This document shows positions 7,954 through 16,363 of a stretch of DNA of 64,000 nucleotides, piece by piece. The notes beneath the pieces were generated by a model. It ran no database searches. It was not told where the DNA came from and was given only the letters and a program-made list of their open reading frames with translations. This DNA is from Companilactobacillus sp. (GTDB lineage Bacteria; Bacillota; Bacilli; Lactobacillales; Lactobacillaceae): positions 1,798,001-1,862,000 of the forward strand of contig NZ_JAKVLR010000001.1 of NCBI RefSeq assembly GCF_022484265.1, given 5' to 3'. Both the position numbers and the translations under genes were made by a program. The number at the start of each line of letters is the position of its first letter. Position 1 is the first letter of the stretch.

Positions 7954-7993
7954 TACAAAACTGTGAATTATCTTTTTGAAAGTAGGTGAAATA

Positions 7994-8530
7994 ATGGATA
8001 AGCGTGTCTTGAAAACTAAAACTGCCTTGACTGATGCTTTATTTGAATTGTTGGAGACTAAAGAAATTGCTGATATTTCGGTGACGGAGCTCTGTGAAAA
8101 AGCTGACGTGAATCGCCGGACATTTTATATTCATTATTCCAATGTTGACGATATTTTTGAGGATTACGAAAATGAGCTATCGGAGCAAGTTTATCAGACA
8201 ATGAAAAGCGCCAATGGCGACATTGAAACGTTATTGGATACCTTTGATAATATTTTGTCTTCCAACTTTCAAGGATTCAAGCAGCTTTGTTTAAATCAAA
8301 AGCACCACGCCTTGATTGATCGATTACAACGAATGCTTTTTCATACCTTGGAGGACTCGTTGTTGGTGGATAATCCATCGGCTAATGATCAATTAGTATT
8401 GCAATATCTGTCTTCTGGTTTGATCAATTCGTATATCTATTGGTTCGAACATCCTGATAAGATGAGTTATCAAGAACTGGCGATTATCAATAAAGAAATT
8501 ATTCAAGCAAATTTAACTATATTGAAGTAG
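7994..8530 (+). CDS. TetR/AcrR-family transcriptional regulator
   Basis: 178 residues from the ATG at 7994 (MDKRVLKTK), which has AGGTGA eight bases upstream; the frame could start 18 bases earlier without such a site. The N-terminal helix-turn-helix is typical of TetR (ALTDALFELLETKEIADISVTELCEKADVNRRTFYIHY in outline, about residues 11-45). The C-terminal half is an all-helical ligand or dimer domain. The next gene on the same strand is the second GH3 enzyme, which has its own promoter. The ligand is unknown. Control of the neighbouring surface and GH3 genes is possible but only inferred from position. Confidence 0.85.
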   Translation: MDKRVLKTKTALTDALFELLETKEIADISVTELCEKADVNRRTFYIHYSNVDDIFEDYENELSEQVYQTMKSANGDIETLLDTFDNILSSNFQGFKQLCLNQKHHALIDRLQRMLFHTLEDSLLVDNPSANDQLVLQYLSSGLINSYIYWFEHPDKMSYQELAIINKEIIQANLTILK

Positions 8531-8532
8531 TG

Positions 8533-8563
8533 AAAATCCATGACGAAAGTTGTGGATTTTTTT
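8533..8563 (+). terminator. Terminator of the TetR gene
   Basis: AAAATCCA (8533-8540) pairs with TGGATTTT (8553-8560), followed by T bases. Confidence 0.8.
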
Positions 8564-8683
8564 GTGGTCTCATCAGATTTGAAAAAGGTTGAATTACTGC
8601 ATGATGGCGACAATGGTTCAGACCGGTTTTCATATAATTCAATGAAAATAAGCTAAGAAATGAAAAATTTCATATGATTTATG

Positions 8684-8734
8684 TTACACAATTGTAATAT
8701 TAGGTTTATAATAATCAACATGGTAACGTTTTCA
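8684..8734 (+). promoter_or_regulatory. Promoter and cre-like site of GH3 copy 2
   Basis: TTACAC (8684-8689), a 17-base spacer and TATAAT (8707-8712) form a good sigma-A promoter. The segment 8721-8734 (TGGTAACGTTTTCA) fits cre at 12 of 14 positions, nine bases after the -10. CcpA control of beta-glucosidase synthesis is the likely reading. Confidence 0.65.
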
Positions 8735-8769
8735 CAAAACGTTATACATTTATATTTAGGGGTGATTGG

Positions 8770-11649
8770 ATGGATAGAAAGCAGAAGAAGATCGTCGTTC
8801 TTCTGACTAGTGTTGTTGCTTTATTGCTAGTAAGTTTGTTCGCTTATTTTGGCAACGCTCGTGCAGATACGACATCTGACTCTGAGGTTTCAGAAACTAC
8901 TGTTTCTCAAGCAAATACACAGGCATCTGAATCAAATCAAAACTCCACAGATACTGGTACTACGGGGACAACTAATACTGCCAACGTAGTCGCTAATACT
9001 GCGTCGACTTCTTCAGATAGCTCGGCTACCTCGAGTTTTAATCCTAATCAGACTGAGATTGCCAATTCAAAATTGTCGACCTCAGCAGCTGAAGACGGCA
9101 TGGTCTTATTGCAAAACAATGATCAGACCTTACCTATTTCAACTGATAACTCTGTAGCCTTATTTGGTGCAGGAGCTTATGGAACAGTGAAAGGAGGAAC
9201 AGGTTCTGGTAATGTTAACCCTCGTAACGTCGTCAATATCTGGGATGGACTAAAGGATGCAGGTTATCAAATCACATCTGACGACTGGCTTTCTAAGACA
9301 GCCAAAGATTATGATGAAGAAAATGCTGCATTTACTAAGTCTCATCCAATGATGGGAACATTCAACTACACTGACAAGCAGATCTCACAAAGCGACTTTG
9401 ATGCTGCTCCGGCCGATGTTGGTATTTATGTTCTTTCCAGAAACGCTGGTGAAGGTACTGACCGGACTGATACTAAAGGCGATTATGAAATCACGGATGC
9501 TGAATTCAACAATATTAAGAATTTAGCAGCTAACTATAAGAAGAGTATTTTGCTTCTAAACGTTGGTGGACAGATCGATACGAAATTTATCGACGAGATC
9601 CCTGATCTTGATAGCGTCCTACTAGTCTCACAAGGTGGTCAAAACACTGGTGTTGCGGTTGCCGACTTATTTAGTGGTAAAGTTACACCTTCAGGTAAGT
9701 TAGTTGATTCATGGGCTTATAACTATTCAGATTATCCATCAGCTTCAACTTTTGGAAATGCTGGTAATCCTGAAAAACAATATTATAGCGAAGGAATTTA
9801 CGTAGGATATCGTTATTTCGATACTTACAACGTTGATCCACACTATGAATTTGGTTATGGTCTTTCATACACCGACTTCTCTGAAAAAACTGACTCAGTT
9901 CAAGTTGTTGGCAACAACTTAGTTACTAAAGTTACTGTTACTAACACTGGGGACCAATATTCAGGACGCGAAGTTGTCCAAGAATATTATTCAGCACCTA
10001 AGGGTACTGTCGATAAAGCTTTCCAAAACTTGGCAGCTTATGCTAAGACAAACGTTTTAGCACCAGGCGAAAGCCAAACTTTGACTTTATCATTCCCACT
10101 TTACAACATGGCTAGTTACGACACTGCTACAAGTAGCTATATTCTTGATGCAGGTAAGTACATTATCCGTGTCGGTAATAGCTCACGTAACACTGACGTT
10201 GCTGCAGTTTTGAATCTACCTACTAAAGTTACTACTGAACAACTTTCTCCAGAAGTAGTGCCAAGTACAGATCCAACAACTTATCATGGCAGCGACGATA
10301 CATACGTTCCAGCTAACCAAGCTGCAGAACTAGATACAGCACCACAGATCAATTTAAATGCTAATTCATTGAATATGGTTGTTGGTAACAACGCTTCAAC
10401 TTATAACAGCAATGACGTTAGAACTGTTGTCGATGAAAAATTAAATCTGATCTTACCAGAAACAGATTTGAATCAAACAGTTGATTACGTTCAAGCTGCT
10501 GACGGTTCAACTTTGAAAGATGTTTACGATGGCAAAGTAACAATGGATCAATTTATTGCTAGTTTGACACCAGAACAACTTTCACAAATCGTTAATGGTA
10601 GTTTATCAATGACTGCTGCACAACTTGCTACAACATACAACGTTATGAAAAACGGTGTTGATAGCATGTTAGATGGAAGCACTAACGATTCTGCTTCACA
10701 AGAAGCTTTATCGATCATCGGAAACGTATCAACTTTGGTACCTGGTGCTGCTGGTCAAACTACTTCTGAATTAACTAACCGCGGAATTCCTGCTTCAGTT
10801 AATTCAGATGGTCCTGCTGGACTTCGTTTGACACCATATACTATTAAAAATGGTAATGCCAGATATCAATATGCTACTGCTTGGCCTATCGGAACCTTGT
10901 TAGCTCAAGCTTGGGATCCTCAAATGATGTATCAAGTTGGGGATGCTGTTGGTAAAGAAATGAAGGAATTCGATGTTGATACTTGGTTGGCTCCAGGTAT
11001 GAATATTCACCGTGATCCATTAAATGGTCGTAATTTTGAGTATTACTCAGAAGATCCACTAATTGCTGGAGTTTCTGCTACAGCTATCACTAAGGGTGTT
11101 CAATCAAATCCTGGCGTTGGTACGACTATCAAACACTTCTTTGCAAACAACCAAGAAACAAATCGTCAAACTATGGACGATGAAATTGGCGAACAAGCAA
11201 TGAGAGAAATTTATCTCAAAGGCTTCGAAACTGTTATCAAAGATGCACAACCTGAATACGTAATGTCTTCATATAACCAAGTAAATGGTCAATACAATGC
11301 CGCTAACTACGACTTATTGACAAATATTCTACGAGGCGAATGGGGCTTCAAGGGTACAGTTATGACAGATTGGTATAACTTGAAGAGTCTTTCTGAACCT
11401 TGGACTTTGATGCATGCTGGTAATGACTTGATCATGCCAGGTGGTACTCAAGGCGCATTACAACAAGCTGTAACAAATTCTGCTGATGGAAACAAGTTAG
11501 CCTTAGGCGATTTGCAAAAATCAGCTGCACGCGTCTTAGAAACAATTATGCAAACTTATACCTTTGCAAAAGATAATAATATCCAAGCAAAATCATTAAC
11601 TCCAAGTGACGTTTCAACAATCATGACAGCTAATGGTCAAAGCTGGTAA
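8770..11649 (+). CDS. Secreted GH3 beta-glucosidase-type hydrolase, permuted domains (copy 2)
   Basis: 959-residue paralogue of the 2512-5373 enzyme. A signal peptide (about 1-32, MDRKQKK then a Val/Leu core) and a Ser/Thr/Asn-rich linker precede the usual GH3 C-terminal domain (STSAAEDGMVLLQN, GAGAYGTVKGGTGSG, SRNAGEGTDR). An FN3-like segment follows, then the catalytic barrel with GMNIHRDPLNGRNFEYYSEDP, KHFFANNQETNR and nucleophile Asp867 in VMTDWY. All catalytic motifs are intact. No sortase signal or SLAP module is present, so it is released or held by another factor. It starts at ATG 8770 behind TAGGGGTGA and is monocistronic. The order differs from standard GH3 enzymes. The substrate is unknown. 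Confidence 0.9.
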   Translation: MDRKQKKIVVLLTSVVALLLVSLFAYFGNARADTTSDSEVSETTVSQANTQASESNQNSTDTGTTGTTNTANVVANTASTSSDSSATSSFNPNQTEIANSKLSTSAAEDGMVLLQNNDQTLPISTDNSVALFGAGAYGTVKGGTGSGNVNPRNVVNIWDGLKDAGYQITSDDWLSKTAKDYDEENAAFTKSHPMMGTFNYTDKQISQSDFDAAPADVGIYVLSRNAGEGTDRTDTKGDYEITDAEFNNIKNLAANYKKSILLLNVGGQIDTKFIDEIPDLDSVLLVSQGGQNTGVAVADLFSGKVTPSGKLVDSWAYNYSDYPSASTFGNAGNPEKQYYSEGIYVGYRYFDTYNVDPHYEFGYGLSYTDFSEKTDSVQVVGNNLVTKVTVTNTGDQYSGREVVQEYYSAPKGTVDKAFQNLAAYAKTNVLAPGESQTLTLSFPLYNMASYDTATSSYILDAGKYIIRVGNSSRNTDVAAVLNLPTKVTTEQLSPEVVPSTDPTTYHGSDDTYVPANQAAELDTAPQINLNANSLNMVVGNNASTYNSNDVRTVVDEKLNLILPETDLNQTVDYVQAADGSTLKDVYDGKVTMDQFIASLTPEQLSQIVNGSLSMTAAQLATTYNVMKNGVDSMLDGSTNDSASQEALSIIGNVSTLVPGAAGQTTSELTNRGIPASVNSDGPAGLRLTPYTIKNGNARYQYATAWPIGTLLAQAWDPQMMYQVGDAVGKEMKEFDVDTWLAPGMNIHRDPLNGRNFEYYSEDPLIAGVSATAITKGVQSNPGVGTTIKHFFANNQETNRQTMDDEIGEQAMREIYLKGFETVIKDAQPEYVMSSYNQVNGQYNAANYDLLTNILRGEWGFKGTVMTDWYNLKSLSEPWTLMHAGNDLIMPGGTQGALQQAVTNSADGNKLALGDLQKSAARVLETIMQTYTFAKDNNIQAKSLTPSDVSTIMTANGQSW

Positions 11650-11693
11650 AATTATTAATCATTTTCAATCTGAATATTCCTCCCAAGGGAATA

Positions 11694-11728
11694 AAATCAC
11701 GTCTTAAAAAAGGCGTGATTTTTTTTAC
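11694..11728 (+). terminator. Terminator of GH3 copy 2
   Basis: AAATCACGTCTT (11694-11705) pairs with AAGGCGTGATTT (11710-11721) and is followed by a T run. Confidence 0.9.
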
Positions 11729-11733
11729 ACAAA

Positions 11734-11768
11734 AGGAGGCCGCGACCTATTAATAGTTGCGACCTCCT
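11734..11768 (-). terminator. Hairpin terminator of the 11776 gene
   Basis: AGGAGG-C-CGCGACC pairs with the 3' arm ending CCTCCT at 11768. On the minus strand it is followed by TTTTGTG. It lies directly after the stop of the minus-strand small gene. Confidence 0.6.
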
Positions 11769-11775
11769 GATGTTT

Positions 11776-11973
11776 TTAAAATTCATTATCGATTTTAAAA
11801 TCGTTCAAGTGCTTATCGATCAAGGGCATAATGGTCTTATTTTTGAATCTTACCCAGTTCGAACCATTATGTTTATTATTGTTTGTCAATTGAATTATAC
11901 GAACCGTCCCATCCGGTAGTGTATGTAATTCGAGGAATATATCACCTTGGTCGTACAGATGTAATGAACCCAT
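11776..11973 (-). CDS. Small hypothetical protein, 65 aa
   Basis: 65 residues beginning MGSLHLYDQGDIFLE. It has no signal peptide or membrane segment and I recognise no family. A possible ribosome site (AGGTGT) lies eight bases upstream of the ATG. A palindrome at 11990-12010 sits in the likely promoter region. A strong hairpin follows the stop. Coding potential is supported only by this context. Confidence 0.45.
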   Translation of the reverse strand: MGSLHLYDQGDIFLELHTLPDGTVRIIQLTNNNKHNGSNWVRFKNKTIMPLIDKHLNDFKIDNEF

Positions 11974-11989
11974 TCATTACACCTATAAG

Positions 11990-12010
11990 TTATCACTATA
12001 TTAGTGATAA
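11990..12010. promoter_or_regulatory. Perfect palindrome, possible operator
   Basis: TTATCACTA-TAT-TAGTGATAA has nine-base arms. It lies 17 bases before the start of the small minus-strand gene and 47 bases after the lipase-like stop. It may be an operator. A weak terminator is the alternative, but no T tail follows. Confidence 0.4.
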
Positions 12011-12056
12011 TTATTACCGTTAATCTTTAATTATATTTGTAAAGATTGAAAATGAA

Positions 12057-12848
12057 TTATAATGCTAAATTATCCTGCAAGATCTGTGCGAATTGAGCAC
12101 TTTCGATCTGGTTAGGATGAAGAGCATCATTTCCACTCAAATAAAGATTTTTAAATGAACCAACATTGCCGATGAAAATGTTTCTACCGGCCATAGCACT
12201 ATCACGGGATACGACACTATCAGTAGAAGGGTCATCAAGCGTACGTCCGATCACGTTAATAACGTTCATGTTATGGTTCAAACGGTCTCCGCCAGCTGCC
12301 AAATTGATCAGCATATCTGTAGGAGGTTGACCATTAGTTGCTCTCATATTGAATGGAGTACCAGTGGTAATGAAGTTATTGAACTTGACTGATGAGTTGA
12401 TCTCCATGTATCTAGTGGCTACGACACCTCCCATGGATTGACCAACGATATCAGCGCTGTTGAAAGGACTTTGTCTTCTATATGCATCGATTCCGTTTAT
12501 CAAACCTGCAGAATTTTGATAAACAGCGTCGTCATTCCAAAGAATGTTCTGGCAAAAAATTGTTACAAATGGACGTTCGCCAGTATTAGGCGTTCTGACA
12601 TTTGTTCTAGAAACGTTGCCATACTCGTCAACATATATTTTAACGATTGGATGAACCTGATAAGGATCGAGTCGTTCATACATCTTATCCCATGAGTCGA
12701 TATTTGAATATGATCCGGGGATGAAGAAAACTGGATCGCTATTGTTGGTGGCTGCTTGAGTAGTTTTTTCGGTAACTTGCTGTGAAATAAAAATAAGTGA
12801 AACTAATGAAATAACCGTAATTATTAATTTTGTTATTTTGTTTTTCAT
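12057..12848 (-). CDS. Secreted alpha/beta hydrolase (DUF915 type)
   Basis: 263 residues from the ATG at 12848, with GGGTG seven bases upstream; an in-frame GTG nine bases earlier has no ribosome site. A signal peptide (about 1-33, MKNKITKLIITVISLVSLIF) ends near TQAA. The mature part is an alpha/beta hydrolase. FIPGS forms the oxyanion region and the nucleophile elbow is GQSMGG with Ser138. The final His is in ALHPNQ. DUF915 proteins of lactobacilli are putative cell-surface lipases or esterases; the substrate here is unknown. It is monocistronic, behind a promoter overlapped by a cre-like site. Confidence 0.8.
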   Translation of the reverse strand: MKNKITKLIITVISLVSLIFISQQVTEKTTQAATNNSDPVFFIPGSYSNIDSWDKMYERLDPYQVHPIVKIYVDEYGNVSRTNVRTPNTGERPFVTIFCQNILWNDDAVYQNSAGLINGIDAYRRQSPFNSADIVGQSMGGVVATRYMEINSSVKFNNFITTGTPFNMRATNGQPPTDMLINLAAGGDRLNHNMNVINVIGRTLDDPSTDSVVSRDSAMAGRNIFIGNVGSFKNLYLSGNDALHPNQIESAQFAQILQDNLAL

Positions 12849-12923
12849 AATGGACACCCGCTGTTATGCGTGAGCCTCATCACGATTAAAAAATATCATC
12901 TTTTTAATATATTGATTATTCAA

Positions 12924-12963
12924 ATTATAGTATTTTATTTTATTGGAAATGAAAACGTTGATA
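12924..12963 (-). promoter_or_regulatory. Promoter with cre-like site for the DUF915 gene
   Basis: On the minus strand TATAAT lies at 12929-12924. The segment 12950-12963 (TGAAAACGTTGATA on the plus strand) matches cre at 13 of 14 positions and falls over the -35 region, which itself is poor. Carbon catabolite repression is inferred. Confidence 0.45.
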
Positions 12964-13001
12964 TATCAGGTGATTGAAATTTAATTTTTCATTTTAGACA
13001 A

Positions 13002-13050
13002 AAAAATCTCTCCTAATTAATTACTGAAAATTGATTAGGAGAGATTTTTG
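13002..13050. terminator. Bidirectional terminator
   Basis: A long stem (AAAAATCTCTCCTAAT with ATTAGGAGAGATTTTT) has A and T runs on both sides. It ends the 13090 minus-strand gene. Confidence 0.85.
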
Positions 13051-13089
13051 TTTATATTTTAAATAAAATAATTGATTGAAATTTATTTT

Positions 13090-14781
13090 TTAATTGTTCA
13101 TCAATTGGTCGAGCAACTCTTTGGCAGATTCTTTCAAACTGTCTTTAGACTTGTCGTTACCAAGGTGAGTATAAATTTCACCGACGTAAATGTTGTCTTT
13201 ATATAGCTTGTTGAAGACTTGGTCGATAATTGGACGAGTTCTCTTTTCTTCTTGAACAGGTCCAAATGGGTTAGCAAAGAAGGTAGTACTCATACCAACT
13301 TCATCAGTGGTACCCAAGGCTTTTCTCTTACCGGCGATGAATGTAGCCTTTGCAGCTTCTTCATCAGGGAATTGGTGCAAGCCGATTTCTGAATCGTAGT
13401 TGTTTGCGTATACCCACATATCGATCGTGTGATGTTGAACGACACGCTTGTATGAGTTAGCAGGCAAGATAACACGAGCATTCTTCAATTCAGGGTTCAA
13501 GTAGATACCACGGTCCATGTTATTGAAGGCAACAGCAGAACTTAGGTCATCCAAACGAACGAAGGCACCAGTTTCTGTACCTTGTGCGTAGATATTGCCA
13601 TCGTCGTCAAAGGCAAAACTACCCATGTCATCAAAAATTGTTTCAATGTCAACAATCTTATCATCAGCAATCTCTTGCAAAGCTTCAATAGATTCTGACT
13701 TTCCGGCACCTGAGTCACCGAAGAAGACAACAGTCTTAACTTTACCATTTGAGAATGTGATCTTAACCATTGAACCATGGATTGGCAATCTGTTTTCGTA
13801 GATCATGTGAAGGTTATGCAATGTTAAGCACATCTTCTTCATGTAACCAAAGTAAGTAGTCTTATCATTATAAGGAACTTCGCCGACCCAAATGTCGTTA
13901 GCTTCATCATGGAAGTAGTGACATACGTCGCCTTCAGTTTCGGGAAGACCAAATAGCAAGATCTCATCAGGCTTCTTGCCGCGTACTTCTTCTTCAGAAG
14001 CAACTTCAAACAAGTTACCTAAAGCAATACCACTAACGAAATAATCACGTTGGAAGTAAATATAAGCTAAACTTTCACCGATCTTAGCAGGGAAGCAGTA
14101 CCATTCGTCACGGTCACCGGCAAATTTTTTGATAGGGTTGTCAGGAACGGCATCAAAGACACCTTCACGTTTGTTACTCTTTGTGTGCATCATCATTGGT
14201 GGACGAAGCATCAAAGTATCGATGAAACGAATGTTTTCAAGCTTTTCGTAGCCCTTAGGTGCTGGCCATTGAATTGATTGAACAATGGCACTGGCATTAG
14301 TACCAGCATTGATTTGACGATATGTGTGGTTAGTAAATCCTTGAAGTTTCTCTTCGATCGCACGGTATAGGTCAATGACAACTTCGTTGAAGTGGTTATC
14401 AACATCCATGAAACTACCCTTGATAACGGCGTTGTTATGCTTGTTGATCAAAGATACTCTAAAGTATGAACGGTAGTAAGAATATAGATCTTCAACACTT
14501 TGAAGAAGTTTTTCTTTATCAAAAATGGCATAGCCTTTTGTATTATTTGTAAGTATTGCTTTTAAAACGTCAACGTATTGTTTTGGTGTAACTTGAACAA
14601 CAGCATTGTTTTCATTGGTTTGGTCGTCTAAGTATAATTTAACTAAACTTAGTAGACCCTCGCTATTAATTAATTGGAAAACATCTTGAATATAGCCTTC
14701 ACTATAGTTGATTACAGATACGTTTGAATCAGGATTGATATAAAACGCAGGAGTGTCAACTGGTTGTAATGATTGAGACAT
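13090..14781 (-). CDS. PEP carboxykinase-like P-loop protein
   Basis: 563 residues from the ATG at 14781, which follows AAAGGAGAA; a start 18 bases upstream would overlap that site. The C-terminal half resembles the ATP-dependent PEP carboxykinase / HPr-kinase fold: a strand with IHGSMVKI (~335), Walker A GDSGAGKS at ~355-362, and an acidic metal site (DIETIFDDMG) after it. The N-terminal ~330 residues match nothing I can name. Databases usually call such lactobacillar proteins PEP carboxykinase, yet the classical GLSGTGKT loop is replaced, so carboxykinase activity is doubtful and a kinase or ATPase role is possible. It is a single gene between a terminator and a repeat element. Confidence 0.6.
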   Translation of the reverse strand: MSQSLQPVDTPAFYINPDSNVSVINYSEGYIQDVFQLINSEGLLSLVKLYLDDQTNENNAVVQVTPKQYVDVLKAILTNNTKGYAIFDKEKLLQSVEDLYSYYRSYFRVSLINKHNNAVIKGSFMDVDNHFNEVVIDLYRAIEEKLQGFTNHTYRQINAGTNASAIVQSIQWPAPKGYEKLENIRFIDTLMLRPPMMMHTKSNKREGVFDAVPDNPIKKFAGDRDEWYCFPAKIGESLAYIYFQRDYFVSGIALGNLFEVASEEEVRGKKPDEILLFGLPETEGDVCHYFHDEANDIWVGEVPYNDKTTYFGYMKKMCLTLHNLHMIYENRLPIHGSMVKITFSNGKVKTVVFFGDSGAGKSESIEALQEIADDKIVDIETIFDDMGSFAFDDDGNIYAQGTETGAFVRLDDLSSAVAFNNMDRGIYLNPELKNARVILPANSYKRVVQHHTIDMWVYANNYDSEIGLHQFPDEEAAKATFIAGKRKALGTTDEVGMSTTFFANPFGPVQEEKRTRPIIDQVFNKLYKDNIYVGEIYTHLGNDKSKDSLKESAKELLDQLMNN

Positions 14782-14951
14782 TAAAATTTCTCCTTTCAAA
14801 TTACGTGTATCACTATTCTAAAACAAAATGAGAAGAATGTATATATATTAAATTAAACTTTCATTAGAAAGATTACAATTTTTTAATTTTTGTAAGCGTT
14901 TTGCTGATTATATTGAGATTGTTTATTAGAAAATGGAGTATTAATGCCGGT

Positions 14952-15190
14952 GGAGGGGTGGGAGTTCACTGCCGGCTCCGGACGGAAAGTGATTGCCTTG
15001 TCGTCTGGAACGTAGTGAATCCACTTTGAGCTTTTTTCAAAGCCCGAAAAAATCTCAAAGCTGAATTTGATTGTAAGCCGCCGTCATCGCCGGCAAACAA
15101 TCACCCCACTACTGAGCCGGGCATCACTTTCCGTCCTCCGCCTAAATAGAATAAAATCAAAATCTCTTTGTATTTTGAAAAAGGGTATGC
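14952..15190 (+). repeat. Structured intergenic repeat element, copy B
   Basis: P1 pairs 14980-14993 (GGACGGAAAGTGAT) with 15123-15136, all fourteen positions matched. P2 is GTAGTG with CACTAC, a compensated change from copy A. P3 is the CTTTGAG/CTCAAAG hairpin. P4 is GATTGT with ACAATC around GCCG/CGGC. The tail again ends in GGTATGC. It lies between the PEPCK-like gene and the fucose locus. A further hairpin (AAATCTA/TAGATTT, about 15207-15262) follows it. Together with the terminator at 15272 this fills 14782-15391. Confidence 0.85.
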
Positions 15191-15271
15191 GACTTATGTT
15201 TGAAAAAAATCTAATCGAGTCGGATCACTGCCACTCGTGAATACATCACTACGCTAGATTTGAATCAACTC

Positions 15272-15308
15272 AAAAATCCCATCAGATAAAATGTCTGATG
15301 GGATTTTG
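15272..15308 (-). terminator. Terminator downstream of the class II aldolase gene
   Basis: AAAATCCCATCAGA (15273-15286) pairs with TCTGATGGGATTTT (15294-15307). It is symmetric, but the nearest gene end is that of the minus-strand aldolase at 15392. Confidence 0.8.
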
Positions 15309-15391
15309 AATTAATTTAAAAAACATATATCGGATTTTGAAGAAAGCGATGTCATTGTTTTTTAAATTATAAATCTAATATATGTAATTAG

Positions 15392-16165
15392 TTAATACAC
15401 CTCCTCGTTTGGACGAACGATCTTTTCAGGGAAGGGATGTTCGTAGGCTACTTTATTGATGCCTGGTAAGGCGATGTCTGGTAATGCTCCTTCTGGAAGT
15501 GGATCTTTGTAGTTTGCACCACAGGATTGATAGTCTGGAAGTAATCCTAATTTGATGAAAATCATTTGTTTATAGGCAATCTCTGCATTCCATTCAACTG
15601 TTTCCATAACACGTGTTGCAACGTGCAAATCAGTTGCTGTTATCAGAATCCCATGACTATTCAATAAGAAAATATTTTCCATTGCTTTGTCGCCAATTTT
15701 TGTTAAGGCATCATAAACTGTATCAGCTAGTGCTTGGGAACATGCTGGTGCAAATGGTAAACATTTGATTTCGCCTAGCTCACGTGTAACTTCAGTCACG
15801 TTAGGCATGTCTAGACCGGATGTTGCCCAGAACATTGCTTGTGGTGCGTGTGAATGATAAACACATCTAATTCCAGGATGTGCAGTGTAGGCTCTTTCAT
15901 GCATGTTAACTTCACGGGTAACGTCACCAACACCGTCGATTTTTTCATAAGTTTCTCCGTCAATTACCAAAATTTGTGCGGGTGATAATTCGGCGAAAAA
16001 TGTTTCTGACATGAATGTTGGTGTTAACAAAATATAGGGATGATCATCTTTATCGAAAACTTTCATCGACATATTTCCACCAGCAATATTGGTATCTTTT
16101 CTGTCAAACATTTTTCTGACAGTATATGCTAAATCTTCTCTTTCGGTCTGAAACATCATTTTCAT
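15392..16165 (-). CDS. Class II aldolase, probable L-fuculose-1-phosphate aldolase
   Basis: 257 residues. The start ATG at 16165 lies behind GAAGGAGCT; the frame extends 18 bases further without a site. It belongs to the class II aldolase/adducin family, whose zinc enzymes cleave fuculose-1-P or rhamnulose-1-P to DHAP and lactaldehyde. Visible motifs are GGNMSMKV near the N-terminus, a candidate catalytic Glu in DVTREVNMHE, zinc ligands in YHSHAPQ and a third His in LNSHGI. It is about 40 residues longer than E. coli FucA and not close to RhaD. It faces away from the regulator and the FucI operon across a shared promoter region. The fucose role rests on that context. Confidence 0.7.
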   Translation of the reverse strand: MKMMFQTEREDLAYTVRKMFDRKDTNIAGGNMSMKVFDKDDHPYILLTPTFMSETFFAELSPAQILVIDGETYEKIDGVGDVTREVNMHERAYTAHPGIRCVYHSHAPQAMFWATSGLDMPNVTEVTRELGEIKCLPFAPACSQALADTVYDALTKIGDKAMENIFLLNSHGILITATDLHVATRVMETVEWNAEIAYKQMIFIKLGLLPDYQSCGANYKDPLPEGALPDIALPGINKVAYEHPFPEKIVRPNEEVY

Positions 16166-16268
16166 AATAAATAGCTCCTTCATGCATTAGTAAATAATAT
16201 TGATATAACGCTGTAGATAAAGCATGAATTATTTAATTCATCATGAGTATATCGTTAAATAACCAAAT

Positions 16269-16282
16269 AGTAAGCGCTGTCT
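16269..16282. promoter_or_regulatory. cre-like site in the fucose divergent promoter region
   Basis: AGTAAGCGCTGTCT fits the CcpA consensus at 12 of 14 positions. It lies between the divergent aldolase and DeoR genes. A palindrome TGAATTATTTAATTCA at 16225-16240 lies nearby and may also be an operator. Confidence 0.4.
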
Positions 16283-16299
16283 GGTAAAATTGAATTATG

Positions 16300-16346
16300 T
16301 TCACAATGTCACATGGCATCTGTTCATAATTGTTCAAATATATTCA
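16300..16346 (+). promoter_or_regulatory. Helically phased TTCA repeats, candidate FucR operators
   Basis: TTCA occurs at 16323, 16333 and 16343, exactly ten bases apart (GTTCATAATTGTTCAAATA, then ATTCAAATG), with another copy at 16300. Similar GTTCAAAA stands at 17174-17181 upstream of fucI. DeoR-family regulators often bind direct repeats, so autoregulation is plausible but unproved. Confidence 0.4.
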
Positions 16347-16363
16347 AATGGGGAAGACTAAAA

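Noticed and set aside
14885..14905. cre site upstream of the PEPCK-like gene
   Set aside because: A TGTAAGCGTTTTGC sequence is similar, but two mismatches fall in conserved positions at its end, so support is weak.
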